DNA of 64,000 nucleotides from Ectopseudomonas guguanensis. Lineage in GTDB: Bacteria; Pseudomonadota; Gammaproteobacteria; Pseudomonadales; Pseudomonadaceae. Under the pieces are notes generated by a model. That model had not been told where the DNA came from and searched no databases. It saw only the letters and a list, made by a program, of their open reading frames with translations. Below, piece after piece: positions 9,202 to 16,703 of this stretch (its first letter is position 1; every line of letters begins with the position of its first letter). The stretch is taken from contig NZ_FNJJ01000007.1 in assembly GCF_900104265.1 (NCBI RefSeq), positions 227,443 to 291,442 on the forward strand. Reading direction: 5' to 3'. The position numbers and the translations under genes are program-made.

Positions 9202-10092
9202 TCAACTCGCGCCCTCGGCTGGGACGCCCAGCTTGCGCAGATGGCCAGGTACGTCGGGCGCGCCGGCCAGGCGCAAACCTTCGCCAAGAGCGGTGGCGTC
9301 CTGGTGGCCCTTGGGCAGCAGGAGGAATTCCGGCGTGCCGGCTTTCTTCAGCAGCGACAGGCGCGCATAGGGAATGCCGTTGTCCAGCAGCAGGCCCATG
9401 AAGCCGGGATCACTCCATGCCGCCTCCGGCATGGCCAGTACGTGATAGCGACTCTGCAGATTATCCAGCCCTGCCTCGTTCAGTCGATAACGCACCAGAT
9501 TGGCTGGCAGTTGCACATCCAGCCCACGCCTGCGTGCATAGGCGATGGCGCCGGCGAAAGACTCGCCTTGCGTTTCACCCGACCAGAAGGTGCGTGAACC
9601 TCGCCAGTTGGCCTGGCGTAGCTCGATCGGCTCGCCGGCGAGAAAGCGTGGCAACGCCTGGCTGATGGTTTTGACGAAATCCTTGTAGCTGATGATGCGA
9701 ATCTGCTTGCAATGTTCACTCGCAGCATAGTCCTCGAAGCAGGCGTAGCCTGGCGCAGGGACAGGGCAGGCGAAGCCGTCGATCATGCGCAGGTCGAAGG
9801 CCTGCAATTGCTGCGCTTGCGCTTCCACTACCTGGGTCAGTGCCGAATGAGCCTGGGCCTTGTCTTCCTGTACCGGGCCGGAGAGCGCGCCGCGAGGCAG
9901 ATTGAGCAGCAGTTGCAATTGCGGGCCGTCGTGCCAGCAGATGCTCTCGACTGCCGCGGGCAGGGGTTTGAATGGCAGGCGCAGGGCGCTGGCCCTGGCG
10001 AAGATCTGCCGCGAGCCACGACCAAGCAGGCCCATGCGTTGAGCGAGGGCTGCCAGACGGCTGCTGATGGTTGAGGATTCGGACAGGCTCAT
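9202..10092 (-). CDS. Conserved Pseudomonas protein of unknown function (DUF6685-like)
   Basis: 296 residues if started at the ATG at 10092 ([29 protein letters not shown]). I do not recognise catalytic motifs. No signal peptide or membrane helix is evident. It has a recurring aromatic/Trp composition ([70 protein letters not shown]) and seems to be a soluble cytoplasmic protein. Its position convergent with recX is, as far as I recall, conserved in pseudomonads, and the family label DUF6685 is from memory and not certain. A longer in-frame start at 10155 adds 21 residues without a better ribosome binding site. Confidence 0.7.
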   Translation of the reverse strand: MSLSESSTISSRLAALAQRMGLLGRGSRQIFARASALRLPFKPLPAAVESICWHDGPQLQLLLNLPRGALSGPVQEDKAQAHSALTQVVEAQAQQLQAFDLRMIDGFACPVPAPGYACFEDYAASEHCKQIRIISYKDFVKTISQALPRFLAGEPIELRQANWRGSRTFWSGETQGESFAGAIAYARRRGLDVQLPANLVRYRLNEAGLDNLQSRYHVLAMPEAAWSDPGFMGLLLDNGIPYARLSLLKKAGTPEFLLLPKGHQDATALGEGLRLAGAPDVPGHLRKLGVPAEGAS

Positions 10093-10236
10093 GGCCGGCA
10101 GATCGCTCCTGAAGCGTCCACTGCAGTGTGGCAGACGTGCGCGGCTGCTGCCCATAGGGCGTAGCGCGGCGCATGAGCAGCAGCGGCTGTGCAGGTCTGT
10201 GGCAATATAGCCGCATTCATTTGCGAGGGTGCCTCC

Positions 10237-10458
10237 ATGCCCAGCTTGGTGCTGGATATTGCGTTATCGGCCGAACGTTTGCAGGCCATCTATCGTGGCC
10301 ATGCCAACCGGATTATGGCGCAAAGCCGCGACGGGCGCCGCGTGAGTTTGCCTGCCCACCATCTGCGGCCTTATCTGACCCACGCCGGTATCTATGGTTC
10401 CTTCGTGCTGGAGTTCAACACCTCGGGCGAGTTGCTGAGCTTACGCCCTTTGGACTGA
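10237..10458 (+). CDS. DUF2835 family small protein
   Basis: 73 residues starting MPSLVLDIALSAERLQAIYRGHANRIMAQSRDGRRVSLPAHHLRPYLTHAGIYGSF, cut here at the recognisable core. GCGAGGG stands 9 bases before the ATG. This matches DUF2835, a small gammaproteobacterial family that looks like a PilZ-sized beta fold (RVSLPAHHLRPY, GSFVLEFNTSGEL). The function is unknown. It lies 87 bp upstream of pyrD on the same strand. Confidence 0.8.
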   Translation: MPSLVLDIALSAERLQAIYRGHANRIMAQSRDGRRVSLPAHHLRPYLTHAGIYGSFVLEFNTSGELLSLRPLD

Positions 10459-10545
10459 TCTGGCGCGCCTGCCTCGCGCCGGGGCTGCCTGCGCGGCTAT
10501 AATCGCCGGCCTGCCAACCCTCTACCTGTCGAGCTGAGCCTGCCC

Positions 10546-11568
10546 ATGTACTCACTGGCCCGCGAGCTGCTGTTCAAACTGACCCCGGAAACTTCTCACG
10601 AACTGTCCATCGATCTGATCGGTGCCGGTGGGCGGCTGGGGCTCAACGGTCTGCTGACCAAGGCGCCGGCCAGCTTGCCGGTCAACGTGATGGGCTTGCA
10701 GTTCGCCAACCCGGTCGGTCTGGCGGCGGGGCTGGACAAGAACGGCGATGCCATCGACGGCTTTGCCCAGCTTGGTTTCGGTTTCGTCGAGATCGGTACC
10801 GTCACCCCCAGGCCGCAGCCGGGCAACCCCAAGCCGCGCCTGTTTCGCCTGCCCGAAGCCGAGGCGGTGATCAATCGCATGGGCTTCAACAACCACGGTG
10901 TCGATCATCTGCTGGCACGGGTCAGGGCCTCGAAGTTCAAGGGCGTGCTGGGTATCAACATCGGCAAGAACTTCGATACGCCGGTCGAGCGTGCGGTGGA
11001 TGATTACCTGACCTGCCTGGACAAGGTCTATGCCCACGCCAGCTACGTCACGGTCAACGTCAGCTCGCCCAATACTCCGGGGCTGCGCAGCCTGCAATTC
11101 GGCGATTCGCTCAAGGAGCTGCTCGAGGCGCTGCGTCGCCGTCAGGAAGACCTGACCCAAGAGCATGGCAAGCGCGTGCCGCTGGCGATCAAGATCGCGC
11201 CGGACATGAGCGACGAGGAGACAGCCCTGGTCGCTTCTGCGCTACTGGGCGCGGACATGGATGCGGTGATCGCCACCAACACCACGCTCAGTCGCGAGGG
11301 TGTGGAAGGGTTGGCCCATGCTGACGAGGCCGGCGGACTGTCCGGGGCGCCGGTGCGCGACAAGAGCACGCATATCGTCAAGGTACTGGCTGGCGAGTTG
11401 TCGGGCCGTCTGCCGATCATTGCGGTCGGCGGCATCACCGAGGGCAAGCACGCAGCGGAGAAGATCGCTGCCGGGGCGAGCCTAATTCAGATCTATTCGG
11501 GGTTCATCTACAAGGGGCCGGCGCTGATTCGCGAGGCGGTGGATGCGATTGCCGCGCTGCGCAAATAA
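10546..11568 (+). CDS. pyrD: Dihydroorotate dehydrogenase (quinone), class 2
   Basis: 340 residues starting [26 protein letters not shown]. The N-terminal helices form the membrane-associating, quinone-accepting region of class 2 enzymes. The FMN barrel carries [17 protein letters not shown], the substrate loop [10 protein letters not shown], the catalytic serine in [11 protein letters not shown], and the phosphate-binding end [33 protein letters not shown]. It oxidises dihydroorotate to orotate in pyrimidine synthesis. A stem-loop follows at 11585. Confidence 0.97.
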   Translation: MYSLARELLFKLTPETSHELSIDLIGAGGRLGLNGLLTKAPASLPVNVMGLQFANPVGLAAGLDKNGDAIDGFAQLGFGFVEIGTVTPRPQPGNPKPRLFRLPEAEAVINRMGFNNHGVDHLLARVRASKFKGVLGINIGKNFDTPVERAVDDYLTCLDKVYAHASYVTVNVSSPNTPGLRSLQFGDSLKELLEALRRRQEDLTQEHGKRVPLAIKIAPDMSDEETALVASALLGADMDAVIATNTTLSREGVEGLAHADEAGGLSGAPVRDKSTHIVKVLAGELSGRLPIIAVGGITEGKHAAEKIAAGASLIQIYSGFIYKGPALIREAVDAIAALRK

Positions 11569-11584
11569 GCGGCGCCAATGAATA

Positions 11585-11604
11585 GGGCTCCCGAAGGAGC
11601 CCTT
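11585..11604 (+). terminator. Stem-loop after pyrD, weak terminator
   Basis: GGGCTCC-cgaa-GGAGCCC forms a 7-bp stem but only TT follows, so termination may be partial. Confidence 0.5.
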
Positions 11605-11661
11605 GGGCTTGCGCCCGCCGCCCGGAGGGGGTCGGCATGGTGAAGTCGGGTGTGATCCTGA

Positions 11662-11877
11662 TCAGCCGACAGCGTGAAGTTCGTTGAGTCGATGAATACC
11701 GGCCGTGCCGGTCAGCCCATCCCAGTTGTCGCCACGGCCCTCACGCCAGCCATTGAGCCAGGCCTGACGAACCGAAGGCAGGGTAAAGGGGCAGAGTTCG
11801 CGGGATTTACCATTGATGCCGTATTGATAGCCGCGCAGGAAAGCTCGTTCTAACGGATCACGCTTAAGTCTTCTCAT
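11662..11877 (-). CDS. rmf: Ribosome modulation factor
   Basis: 71 residues starting MRRLKRDPLERAFLRGYQYGINGKSRELCPF, with the conserved WLNGWREGRGDNWDG segment. Rmf dimerises 70S ribosomes into inactive 100S particles in stationary phase. Its length and basic N-terminus match the family. It is convergent with pyrD and has a long upstream region (11878-12292) shared with the divergent rlmL. Confidence 0.95.
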   Translation of the reverse strand: MRRLKRDPLERAFLRGYQYGINGKSRELCPFTLPSVRQAWLNGWREGRGDNWDGLTGTAGIHRLNELHAVG

Positions 11878-12292
11878 AGGGTGTTGCCCTCACTGTTGAC
11901 TGTTATGTCCCGTTGGCCTTGTGGCAAGGCCGGGCAGACGGATCTGCCTACGAAAGCCCGCTGCCGGCGTGGCGGACTTTCTACGCCTTCGCCGTTGCAG
12001 CGAAAGCCTTAGGTAGTGTTCTAACGAATGCACCGGGGCCTGTGAATGATCGATTTGTCATAAGCACGTAACCTAAATGCGGGTCGTGCCATAAGAGCGC
12101 TGGGGTTATGTCCAGCCTCTTCCAGCGAAGCGCCGCCATAGCTGGCTGTGCGCATCGATGCCTTCATTGTGCTCGTGCAAATGAGAGCGCTTACTTATTC
12201 CGACGAAGGGTCGCACTGTGGCCTTTTGTCACTTATTTTGAGTCGAGGTGCGCCCGCCGCACCTCCCGATTGCCATAGGCAGTGGAACATTC
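11878..12292. other. 415-bp intergenic region between divergent rmf and rlmL
   Basis: No convincing ORF or RNA gene was found. It must hold the promoters of rmf and rlmL. Several AT-rich stretches (for example around 12050-12080 and 12205-12242) interrupt G+C-rich DNA. Short stems such as GGCCTTGTGGCAAGGCC at 11915-11931 may belong to the rmf leader. I cannot assign a specific regulator. Confidence 0.5.
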
Positions 12293-14473
12293 ATGTCTGA
12301 TCGTTACGAAATCGTACTGACCTGCCCCAAGGGGCTCGAAGGCCTGCTGCTGGAAGAGGCCAAGGTCCTTGGGCTGGAGGAGGCGCGCGAGCAGACCGCC
12401 GCCGTCCGCGGGCATGCCGAGATCGAGGTGGCCTACCGCTTGTGTCTCTGGTCGCGCCTGGCCAACCGAGTGCTGCTGGTGCTGTCGCGCTTTGCCATGA
12501 ACAACGCCGATGAACTGTACGAGGGCGTCAAGGCCGTTGACTGGCGTGATCATCTGGAGCCGGCAGGCAGCCTGGCGGTGGAGTTCAGCGGCAACGGTTC
12601 GGGCATCGACAACACCCACTTCGGTGCGCTCAAGGTCAAGGATGCGATCGTCGACCGGCTGCGCACCAGCGGTGGCGAGCGTCCCAGCATCGACAAGCTC
12701 AACCCCGATTTGCGCGTGCATCTGCGCCTGGATCGTGGCGAGGCAGTGCTGTCTCTGGACCTTTCCGGACACAGCCTGCACCAGCGCGGCTACCGTCTGC
12801 AGCAGGGTGCTGCGCCGCTGAAGGAAAACCTGGCTGCCGCGGTGCTGATCCGCGCCGGCTGGCCGCGTATCGCGGCCGAGGGCGGCGCGCTGGCCGACCC
12901 GATGTGCGGTGTCGGCACCTTCCTGATCGAAGCTGCGCTGATGGCCGCCGACATCGCGCCCAACCTCAAGCGCGAACGCTGGGGCTTCTCCAACTGGCTC
13001 GGCCATGTGCCGGCCATCTGGAAGAAGCTGCATGCCGAGGCCGAACAACGGGCCGCAACCGGGTTGGCCAAGCCGCCGCTGTGGATTCGCGGTTATGAAG
13101 CCGACCCACGCCTGATCCAGCCTGGGCGCAACAACGTCGAGCGTGCCGGCCTCTCCGACTGGGTGAAGATCTATCAGGGGGAACTGGGCAGTTTCGAGCC
13201 GCGACCGGACCAGAATCAGAAGGGCCTGGTGATCAGCAACCCGCCCTATGGCGAGCGCCTGGGCGACGAAGCCAGCCTGCTGTACCTCTACCAGAACCTC
13301 GGCGAGCGCCTGCGTCAGGCCTGCCTGGGCTGGGAGGCGGCGGTGTTCACCGGGGCACCGGAGCTGGGCAAGCGCATGGGGTTGCGCAGCCACAAGCAGT
13401 ATTCGTTCTGGAACGGTGCGCTGGCGTGCAAGCTGCTGCTGATCAAGGTGCGGACCGAGCAGTTCGTTACCGGCGAGCGGCGCGCGCGCGAGGACGATCA
13501 ACAGCCGGTGAACGAAGCACCACAGCAGGCGCGTTTGTCCGAGGGCGGGCAGATGTTCGCCAACCGCCTGCAGAAGAATCTCAAGCAGCTGGGCAAGTGG
13601 GCGCGCCGCGAAGGTGTCGAGTGCTACCGGCTGTACGATGCCGACATGCCGGAATACGCCCTGGCGGTCGATCTGTATCGTGACTGGGTGCACGTGCAGG
13701 AATACGCCGCGCCGCGTTCGGTGGACCCGGACAAGGCGCAGGCGCGTCTGCTCGATGCCCTGGCCGCGATCCCGCAGGCGCTGGGTGTGGCGCAGAGCCG
13801 GGTGGCGATCAAGCGCCGCGAGCGCCAGACCGGCACCAAGCAGTACCAGCGCCAGGCTGCCCAGGGCCAGTTCATGGAGGTGAGCGAAGGCGGCGTCAAG
13901 CTGCTGGTCAATCTCACCGACTACCTGGATACCGGCCTGTTCCTCGATCATCGTCCGCTGCGTCTGCGCATCCAGCGTGAGGCGGCCGGCAAGCGTTTCC
14001 TCAACCTGTTCTGCTATACCGCCACGGCCACCGTGCATGCGGCCAAGGGTGGGGCGCGCAGCACCACCAGCGTCGATCTGTCGAAAACCTACCTGGACTG
14101 GGCGCGGCGCAACCTGTCGCTCAACGGTTTTTCCGACAAGCACCGCCTGGAGCAGGGCGACGTGATGGCCTGGCTGGGTGACGATCGCGGCGAGTACGAC
14201 CTGATCTTCATCGACCCGCCGACCTTCTCCAACTCCAAGCGTATGGAAGGTGTGTTCGACGTGCAGCGCGACCACGTTGAGTTGCTCGACCTGGCCATGG
14301 CGCGCCTGGCCCGCGGCGGCGTGCTGTATTTCTCCAACAACTTCCGCAAGTTTCAGCTCGACGAGAGTCTGGTGGCGCGTTATCAGGTCGAGGAAATCAG
14401 CGCGCAGACCCTGGATCCGGACTTCGCGCGTAATCCGAAGATCCACCGCGCCTGGCGTTTCACTGCACGCTGA
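12293..14473 (+). CDS. rlmL: Bifunctional 23S rRNA methyltransferase RlmL/RlmK (m2G2445 and m7G2069)
   Basis: 726 residues from ATG 12293 (MSDRYEIVLTCPKGLEGLLLEEAKVLG). The order is a THUMP RNA-binding domain (about 45-155), an RlmL methyltransferase domain with DPMCGVGTFLIEAAL and the catalytic NPPYGERL near 320, and a C-terminal RlmK domain with FLNLFCYTATATVHAA and DPPTFSNSKRM. The fused form is typical of gammaproteobacteria. It modifies two guanosines of helix 74 of 23S rRNA during 50S assembly. A palindromic repeat begins 4 bp after the stop. Confidence 0.96.
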   Translation: MSDRYEIVLTCPKGLEGLLLEEAKVLGLEEAREQTAAVRGHAEIEVAYRLCLWSRLANRVLLVLSRFAMNNADELYEGVKAVDWRDHLEPAGSLAVEFSGNGSGIDNTHFGALKVKDAIVDRLRTSGGERPSIDKLNPDLRVHLRLDRGEAVLSLDLSGHSLHQRGYRLQQGAAPLKENLAAAVLIRAGWPRIAAEGGALADPMCGVGTFLIEAALMAADIAPNLKRERWGFSNWLGHVPAIWKKLHAEAEQRAATGLAKPPLWIRGYEADPRLIQPGRNNVERAGLSDWVKIYQGELGSFEPRPDQNQKGLVISNPPYGERLGDEASLLYLYQNLGERLRQACLGWEAAVFTGAPELGKRMGLRSHKQYSFWNGALACKLLLIKVRTEQFVTGERRAREDDQQPVNEAPQQARLSEGGQMFANRLQKNLKQLGKWARREGVECYRLYDADMPEYALAVDLYRDWVHVQEYAAPRSVDPDKAQARLLDALAAIPQALGVAQSRVAIKRRERQTGTKQYQRQAAQGQFMEVSEGGVKLLVNLTDYLDTGLFLDHRPLRLRIQREAAGKRFLNLFCYTATATVHAAKGGARSTTSVDLSKTYLDWARRNLSLNGFSDKHRLEQGDVMAWLGDDRGEYDLIFIDPPTFSNSKRMEGVFDVQRDHVELLDLAMARLARGGVLYFSNNFRKFQLDESLVARYQVEEISAQTLDPDFARNPKIHRAWRFTAR

Positions 14474-14477
14474 CTCC

Positions 14478-14536
14478 GTAGCCTGGATGCAATCCGGGGG
14501 CTCCGCGAACCAGGCCCCGGATTGCATCCGGGCTAC
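14478..14536. repeat. REP-type palindrome between rlmL and dacB
   Basis: Two 22-nt arms at 14478-14499 and 14515-14536 are inverted copies with one mismatch (core GGATGCAATCCGGGG). Shorter relatives of the core CCGGAT..ATCCGGG occur near 46732 and 60564. The element lies between convergent genes and could act as a bidirectional terminator. Confidence 0.85.
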
Positions 14537-14545
14537 ACAAAATCG

Positions 14546-15982
14546 TCAGCGCTTGGGCTGGTTGTAGGTGTACAGCAGCACCTGATCGAGAATGGACGTG
14601 GCGCCCCAGGGTTTGGGATCGTTGAGGATGGCCACCACCGCCCAGTCATGGCCGTTGCTGTCGCGGCTGTAGCCGGCGATGGCGCGTACGTTGTTCAGTG
14701 TGCCGGTCTTGATATGTGCCTCGCCCACCAGCGGCGTACGTTGCAGGCGCCGGCGCATGGTGCCGTCCATCGCCACCAGTGGCATCGAGCTGCGGAATTC
14801 GGCGGCATAGGGGCTGCGCCAGGCTGCCTGGAGAATCAGCGCCATCTCGCGCGCGCTGATGCGTTCGGCGCGCGACAATCCGGAGCCGTTTTCCATCACC
14901 AGATGCGGCGCGGTGATGCCCTTGCGCGCCAGCCAGCTACGGATCACCCGCTGTGCGGCCATGGCGTCGTCCTGGTCGGCTTCGGTGCGGAACTGCGCGC
15001 CGATGCTGAGGAACAACTGCCGGGCCATGGTGTTGTTGCTGTACTTGTTGATGTCGCGGACGATTTCCACCACGTCGGGCGAGAAGGCGCGTACCAGCAT
15101 GCGGGCTTTTTCCGGCACGGGGCCCTGGCGATCCTTGCCGAGGATCTTGCCGCCCAGTTCCTGCCAGATGCCGCGTACCGCACCGGCTGCATAGCTGGGG
15201 TGATCGAGCAGCGACAGGTAGGTCTGCGCGCTGCAGCCCTCGGCCAGTTGGCCGCTGACGATCAGAGTGGTGCCGTCGAACTGGTCCACCGCGTTGTAGC
15301 GGATGTCCGGCCACGACGGGCATTTGTCGGCCTTGAGCACGCGCACCTGGTTTTCGATGCGCACCGTGGCGATGGGCGGGTCCATGGCGATATACGCCTT
15401 ACCGCCTTCGGCGCGGGTGATGAAACGCTGCGCCTTGAGATTGACCAGCAGCGAGTCGGGCTTGACCAGGAACGGCTTGTTGGCGTCCCCGCCGTCGTCG
15501 TTGAAAGCCGGCAGTTGCGGGGCGACGAAGAAACTGCGATCGAGCACCAGATCGCCCTGGACCTGGCGCACGCCATTGATGCGCAGGTCGCGCAGCAGCA
15601 GCCAGAGTTTCTCCATGTTGAGTTTCGGGTCGCCGCCACCCTTGAGGTAGAGGTTGCCGTGCAGCACGCCGTCCTTCAGCGGGCCGTCGGCATAGAACTC
15701 GGTCTTCCACTGATGGTTCGGCCCCAGCAGTTCCAGGGCTGCGTAGGTGGTCACCAGCTTCATGGTGGAGGCCGGGTTGACCGAGACATCGGCGTTGAAT
15801 TGCAGGCCGCCGGTCTGTCCGCCCAGGGGCACGGTCATCACCGACAGCGAGTTGCTGGAAATCTTGTTGGCCTTCAGCGCCTGCTCCACCTTGGCAGGCA
15901 GTGCGGCGCTGGCAGCATGGCAGGAGAGGGCGAGGGGCAGAAGCACGGCGCTCAGCGCCAGTTGGCGAAACCGTTGAATCAT
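14546..15982 (-). CDS. dacB: D-alanyl-D-alanine carboxypeptidase/endopeptidase, PBP4 type
   Basis: 478 residues from ATG 15982 (MIQRFRQLALSAVLLPLALSCHAASAAL), giving a clear signal peptide; a TTG 45 bases upstream would only lengthen it. The penicillin-binding motifs are SxxK in NPASTMKLVTTYAALELLG near residue 70, SxN in YSNNTMARQ, and KTG in HIKTGTLNNVRAIAGY. The large insertion between SxxK and SxN is typical of class C PBP4. It trims and cleaves peptidoglycan cross-links in the periplasm. In Pseudomonas its loss is known to induce AmpC. Confidence 0.95.
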   Translation of the reverse strand: MIQRFRQLALSAVLLPLALSCHAASAALPAKVEQALKANKISSNSLSVMTVPLGGQTGGLQFNADVSVNPASTMKLVTTYAALELLGPNHQWKTEFYADGPLKDGVLHGNLYLKGGGDPKLNMEKLWLLLRDLRINGVRQVQGDLVLDRSFFVAPQLPAFNDDGGDANKPFLVKPDSLLVNLKAQRFITRAEGGKAYIAMDPPIATVRIENQVRVLKADKCPSWPDIRYNAVDQFDGTTLIVSGQLAEGCSAQTYLSLLDHPSYAAGAVRGIWQELGGKILGKDRQGPVPEKARMLVRAFSPDVVEIVRDINKYSNNTMARQLFLSIGAQFRTEADQDDAMAAQRVIRSWLARKGITAPHLVMENGSGLSRAERISAREMALILQAAWRSPYAAEFRSSMPLVAMDGTMRRRLQRTPLVGEAHIKTGTLNNVRAIAGYSRDSNGHDWAVVAILNDPKPWGATSILDQVLLYTYNQPKR

Positions 15983-16224
15983 CGACAGGAACCTTCCGCG
16001 ATCGGGCGGGAGTAACGAGATAGACAAACGACCGTCTGGCTCGGGAAAAAGTTGCCCGCATTATGCCGCAAGAGCCGATCCGCAGTCGGCCCCATCCGCT
16101 CAAAAACAGGCGCTGCGAACAGCTGGCGTTCAACCTGTTCCAGGGCGCCGGGGCGACACAAAGCGGGCGCTCGGCCGGCGAAACTGCTAGAGTGCCGCGC
16201 GTTATCACCTTTGAGGATTGTTTC

Positions 16225-16566
16225 ATGGCGACCAACCGTTCCCGCCGTCTGCGCAAGAAGCTCTGTGTCGATGAATTCCAGGAGCTGGGCTTCGAGCTGA
16301 CCCTGAACTTCAAGGCCGACCTGAGCGACCAGACCCTCGACGCTTTCGTCGATCAGTTCCTCGATCAGGCCATCGCCGGCAATGGTCTGGATTATGTAGG
16401 TGGCGAAGACTACGGTCTGGTCTGCCTGGCCAAGCGTGGCTCGGTCAACGAGGAGCAGCGCGCTGCCGTCGAAGCCTGGCTGAAGGGCCGTGACGAGCTG
16501 CAGAACTACGAGATCAGCCCGCTGCTGGACGTCTGGTATCCGGAAAATCCGATCAACCAGGCTTGA
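16225..16566 (+). CDS. yggL: YggL family (DUF469) small protein
   Basis: 113 residues from ATG 16225 (MATNRSRRLRKKLCVDEFQELGFELTL), with TTGAGGATTG as ribosome binding site. The rest (DQFLDQAIAGNGLDYVGGEDYGLVCLAKRG, then WLKGRDELQNYEISPLLDVWYPEN) matches the YggL family. YggL has been reported to associate with the large ribosomal subunit, which fits its basic N-terminus. A terminator follows after 6 bp. Confidence 0.9.
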   Translation: MATNRSRRLRKKLCVDEFQELGFELTLNFKADLSDQTLDAFVDQFLDQAIAGNGLDYVGGEDYGLVCLAKRGSVNEEQRAAVEAWLKGRDELQNYEISPLLDVWYPENPINQA

Positions 16567-16572
16567 TCGCTT

Positions 16573-16598
16573 CGGCGCCGGTTTGTCCGGCGCCGTTT
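16573..16598 (+). terminator. Intrinsic terminator of yggL
   Basis: CGGCGCCGG-tttgt-CCGGCGCCG is followed by TTT. Confidence 0.65.
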
Positions 16599-16637
16599 GC
16601 CTGGACAGGTTTCGGCCAACTCAGGCGACTCCCAGCT

Positions 16638-16703
16638 TGTAGGAGCGAGCTCTGCTCGCGAACCGAGGCGTTGTAAGGCCTATCGAGCGCAGTTGCTCCT
16701 ACA
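16638..16703. repeat. REP/REPIN-type repeat (TGTAGGAGCGAGC family) overlapping the end of the HD-GYP gene
   Basis: TGTAGGAGCGAGCTCTGCTCGCGAA (an arm with internal stem, positions 16638-16662) is answered by the inverted TTGCTCCTACA at 16693-16703. This is a well-known Pseudomonas extragenic palindrome type. Its right arm supplies the TAG stop codon (16699-16701) of the minus-strand HD-GYP gene. Confidence 0.85.

Noticed and set aside
4356..9287. A single 1643-codon minus-strand frame covering mutS and the antisense of cinA, recA and recX
   Set aside because: Only the part from 6923 down is MutS. The upstream part is the shadow of recA and neighbours in G+C-rich DNA and has no protein-like motifs.
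12233..14527. Long minus-strand frame (764 codons) opposite rlmL
   Set aside because: It mirrors rlmL codons, has a His/Gln/Arg-rich shadow composition and no start context; rlmL is unambiguous.
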